Source: Curtobacterium sp. MCPF17_052
GTDB lineage: Bacteria; Actinomycetota; Actinomycetes; Actinomycetales; Microbacteriaceae
Reading direction: 5' to 3'
NCBI RefSeq assembly: GCF_003234085.1
Contig: NZ_QKSD01000004.1
Coordinates: 62,001 to 126,000 of the forward strand
Length of the DNA stretch: 64,000 nt
Shown: piece after piece, positions 61,815 through 64,000 of the stretch
Numbering within the stretch: the stretch's first letter is position 1
How the letters are laid out: every line of letters starts with the position of its first letter
Notes under the pieces: model-generated
Database searches by the model: none
The model's input: only the letters and a program-made list of their open reading frames with translations
What the model was told of the DNA's origin: nothing
Position numbers and translations under genes: made by a program

Positions 61815-64000
61815 CCACGACCACCTCGACGACCGCGATGCCGGACGCCGCCCTGCCGAGCCCGGAGGAGCTCGGCGTGGTCCTGACCGACGCGCCGATC
61901 GTGCCCACCGCACCCGGCGTGCCGCTGGCGTCGCTCGTCCGGCTCGCACTCCGTCGGAACCCCCGACGGGCGCACCTGCTGGTGTCCACCGTGCTCGCGA
62001 AGCACGTCCCGACCGTGCCCGCGGTCGCGCTCCTCGCCGGTGAGGCGCTCGGCGCCCGGGTCGCCGACGTCCTGGACGGCGGTGCGCGGCTCGACGCCGG
62101 CGCCGCCGCGCGCCTCCGGGCCGTGCTCGACCGCCAGCAGGCGACCGACGTTGCGGGCGACGGGTCCGATGCCCTGCACCGGGCCGCGACGACGCTCCGC
62201 ACCGACCTCGCCGCGGTCCGGCCGACCCTGGCCGACGTCCTCGTCCTCGGGTTCGCCGAGACCGCGACCGCCCTCGGCGCGACGGTCGCCGAGGCCCTCG
62301 GTGCCGGGTACCTGCACTCGACGCGCCACGACCCGCCCGGGGCGACGCCGGCCGCCGGCTTCGACGAGGCGCACTCGCACGCCACGGCGCACCGCCTGCT
62401 GCCCGCCGAGGACGACTGGCTGCCGGCCGACGGCACCGTGGTCCTGGTCGACGACGAGCTGAGCACCGGAGCGACGGCCCGCGCCACGATCCGCGCCCTG
62501 CACGCCGTCGCACCGCAGCGACAGTGGGTCGTCGCCGCGCTCGTCGACCTCCGCTCCGACGCGGACGTCGCCGCCACCGAGGCCCTCGCGACCGAGCTCG
62601 GCGCGCCCGTCGCGGTCGTCGCCCTCGGCCGCGGCCGCGTCTCCCTCCCGGACGGTCTCACCGTTACGGCAGCGGAGCTCGTCGCCTCGGCCGCGGCGCC
62701 CCTCACCACGACGACGCCGGACCGCACGACGTCATCCGACGGCACCACCCCACCGGACGGCACGACGGCACCGGACCGCGGACCGACCGCGGACGGGAGG
62801 CCCGCACCAGGCCCGGCACGCGCCTCCCGTCCCGACGCGGTCACCGTCGTCGCCGCCCCGCCGACCGCCGTCGACCGCACCGGGACGCCCGCCGCACGCG
62901 TCCGCACCCCGCGGACCGACGTCGAGGGCATCGCGGCCGACCTCGCCCGGGTCCTGACCGACACGTCCGGCCGGGTGCCGGACCGGGTCCTGGTCCTCGG
63001 GACCGAGGAACACATGGCGACGCCACTCGCCGTCGCGGACGCACTCCGCCGTCGGACGACGGCGGACGTCCGGTCCTCGACGAGCACCCGCTCCCCCGTC
63101 GCGGTGTTCGACGCCCCGGCCTGGCCGATCCGGTCCGGCATCCGGCACCGGTCCCACGACGTCACGGTCGACGGTCCCGGCGAGCGGTACGCGTACAACG
63201 TGCACGGCTTCGACGCGGTCGTCGTCGTCCCCGAGCCGGGCACCGGACGATCGTCGCTCGAGGGTCCCGACGGCCTGCTCGACGTCCTGGCCACCGTGAC
63301 GCCCCGGGTGCTGCTCGTGGACAGCGCCCTCGAACCCGCCGGTGCTGCCGCGTCCTCGCCCCGTCCGCTCACCGGGCCGTCCTTCGGGTCGTACGAGCCG
63401 GACGAGGTGACCTGGCTGCTGCAGGACCTCGCCGACGCCGCCCTCGAGGCCGACACCGCCGACCGGGAACGCGCCACCCAGCTCGAGGGCGCCAACTACG
63501 CGGAGTCGCTGCCCGTCGAGTACGTGCCGTCGGAGTCCTACGAGGAGCTGTACCGGGAGGCCCTCACGCGATCTGCGGAGCGGATCGCGGAGGCGGTCGG
63601 GATCGTCACGGACCTGGTCCTCCTCGACCGGCCGGACGCGGTGCTCGTCTCGCTCGCGCGCGCCGGGACGCCCGTCGGGATCCTGATGCGCCGGTGGGCC
63701 GAGCAGCAGCGCGGTGTCCGGCTGCAGCACTACACGGCGAGCATCGTCCGCGGGGTCGGCATCGACGAGACGGCCCTCCGCTGGCTCGCCGCGCACCACG
63801 ACGCGTCCCAGGTCGTCTTCGTCGACGGGTGGACGGGCAAGGGCGCCATCACGCGCGAGCTGACCGACGCGCTCGACCGGTTCGCGGCCTCCGACGGCGT
63901 GCGCTTCGGCGACGGACTCGCGGTCCTCGCCGACCCGGCCGGCTGCACACCGCTGCACGGCACCCGCGACGACTACCTGGTGCCGTCGGCCTGCCTCAAC
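61811..64000 (+). CDS. Phosphoribosyltransferase-TRSP-StiP fusion of the ter module (partial, runs off the right edge)
   Basis: 730 codons from GTG at 61811, still open at the edge. Residues ~20-330 form a type I phosphoribosyltransferase domain with PRPP-loop LVDDELSTGATA (212-223). A linker follows holding a 44-bp palindromic element (62790-62833). Residues ~365-505 are the TRSP domain, with the eponymous TRSP at 426-429 and a Tyr/His-rich end (YAYNVHGFD). From ~523 (SYEPDEVTWLLQDL) comes a StiP cysteine-protease-like domain with SLARAGTPVGILMRR and, near the end, VDGWTGKGAIT. In many genomes StiP is a separate gene, so this looks like a fusion. It likely makes or attaches a nucleoside-like product. 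Confidence 0.88.
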   Translation, partial: MTTTTSTTAMPDAALPSPEELGVVLTDAPIVPTAPGVPLASLVRLALRRNPRRAHLLVSTVLAKHVPTVPAVALLAGEALGARVADVLDGGARLDAGAAARLRAVLDRQQATDVAGDGSDALHRAATTLRTDLAAVRPTLADVLVLGFAETATALGATVAEALGAGYLHSTRHDPPGATPAAGFDEAHSHATAHRLLPAEDDWLPADGTVVLVDDELSTGATARATIRALHAVAPQRQWVVAALVDLRSDADVAATEALATELGAPVAVVALGRGRVSLPDGLTVTAAELVASAAAPLTTTTPDRTTSSDGTTPPDGTTAPDRGPTADGRPAPGPARASRPDAVTVVAAPPTAVDRTGTPAARVRTPRTDVEGIAADLARVLTDTSGRVPDRVLVLGTEEHMATPLAVADALRRRTTADVRSSTSTRSPVAVFDAPAWPIRSGIRHRSHDVTVDGPGERYAYNVHGFDAVVVVPEPGTGRSSLEGPDGLLDVLATVTPRVLLVDSALEPAGAAASSPRPLTGPSFGSYEPDEVTWLLQDLADAALEADTADRERATQLEGANYAESLPVEYVPSESYEELYREALTRSAERIAEAVGIVTDLVLLDRPDAVLVSLARAGTPVGILMRRWAEQQRGVRLQHYTASIVRGVGIDETALRWLAAHHDASQVVFVDGWTGKGAITRELTDALDRFAASDGVRFGDGLAVLADPAGCTPLHGTRDDYLVPSACLN
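62790..62833. repeat. 44-bp palindromic element, copy D, inside the fusion gene
   Basis: The same 44-bp length and outer arms (CGGACGGGAGGCCCG ... CGCCTCCCGTCCC) as the intergenic copies, with five arm mismatches. It is translated in the linker between the phosphoribosyltransferase and TRSP domains (GRPAPGPARASRP) and keeps the frame open. Confidence 0.75.

Noticed and set aside
54349..64000. Ter cluster as a phage-defence island
   Set aside because: Ter genes have been linked to phage inhibition, but no nuclease, integrase or other defence gene is present in the window to support it.

Overview
The window is very GC-rich actinobacterial chromosome. The mycothiol ligase gene mshC, an RbpA, a pafB-pafC pair, GTG/TTG starts and many apparently leaderless genes point to Actinomycetota. 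Gene order and protein character suggest Microbacteriaceae; a Curtobacterium-like organism is my guess from memory, not shown by the sequence. No CRISPR array, insertion sequence, integrase or phage module is visible.

Layout. (1) 1-1865: minus-strand pentapeptide-repeat protein cut by the window edge, a DoxX-like membrane protein and a small membrane protein. (2) 2127-15331: one minus-strand run of 12 genes, read right to left, ending in a strong hairpin. It encodes an Opp/Dpp-type peptide ABC importer, three peptidase-like enzymes (M55 D-aminopeptidase, isoaspartyl peptidase, DUF885), an RpiR-type regulator and three oxidoreductases. It looks like uptake and breakdown of an unusual peptide. 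(3) 15459-20169: GNAT acetyltransferase, ArsC-like phosphatase, Nudix hydrolase, an unusual SDR, NfeD-SPFH pair, and rbpA behind a sigma-R-like promoter. (4) 20291-31196: lnt, helY-like helicase, tatC, pafC, pafB, FKBP lipoprotein, trmI, HAD phosphatase and a PAC2-family protein. These flank the Pup-proteasome genes in many actinobacteria, but those genes (and tatA) are absent here. (5) 31422-54257: housekeeping and accessory genes: mshC, uppP, an M20 peptidase, tRNA-Leu(GAG) with a textbook terminator, an alcohol dehydrogenase, NDH-2, a helicase, DNA polymerase IV, an acyl-CoA dehydrogenase-like protein, an SGNH hydrolase, a D,D-carboxypeptidase, a SpoU methyltransferase, a sirtuin, a glycosyltransferase, trehalose synthase and an exonuclease. 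(6) 54349-64000 and beyond: a plus-strand ter stress cluster: TerC-family protein, three TerD proteins, TelA, an XpaC-like partner, two degenerate TerD-like proteins, a CitE-like lyase and a phosphoribosyltransferase-TRSP-StiP fusion cut by the right edge.

The most interesting parts are the ter cluster, which combines metal/stress-sensing TerD/TelA proteins with a nucleoside-like biosynthetic module, and a family of exactly 44-bp palindromes. Three palindrome copies are intergenic and the fourth lies in-frame inside the phosphoribosyltransferase fusion gene. The 12-gene peptide operon and the proteasome-less pafBC locus are next in interest.
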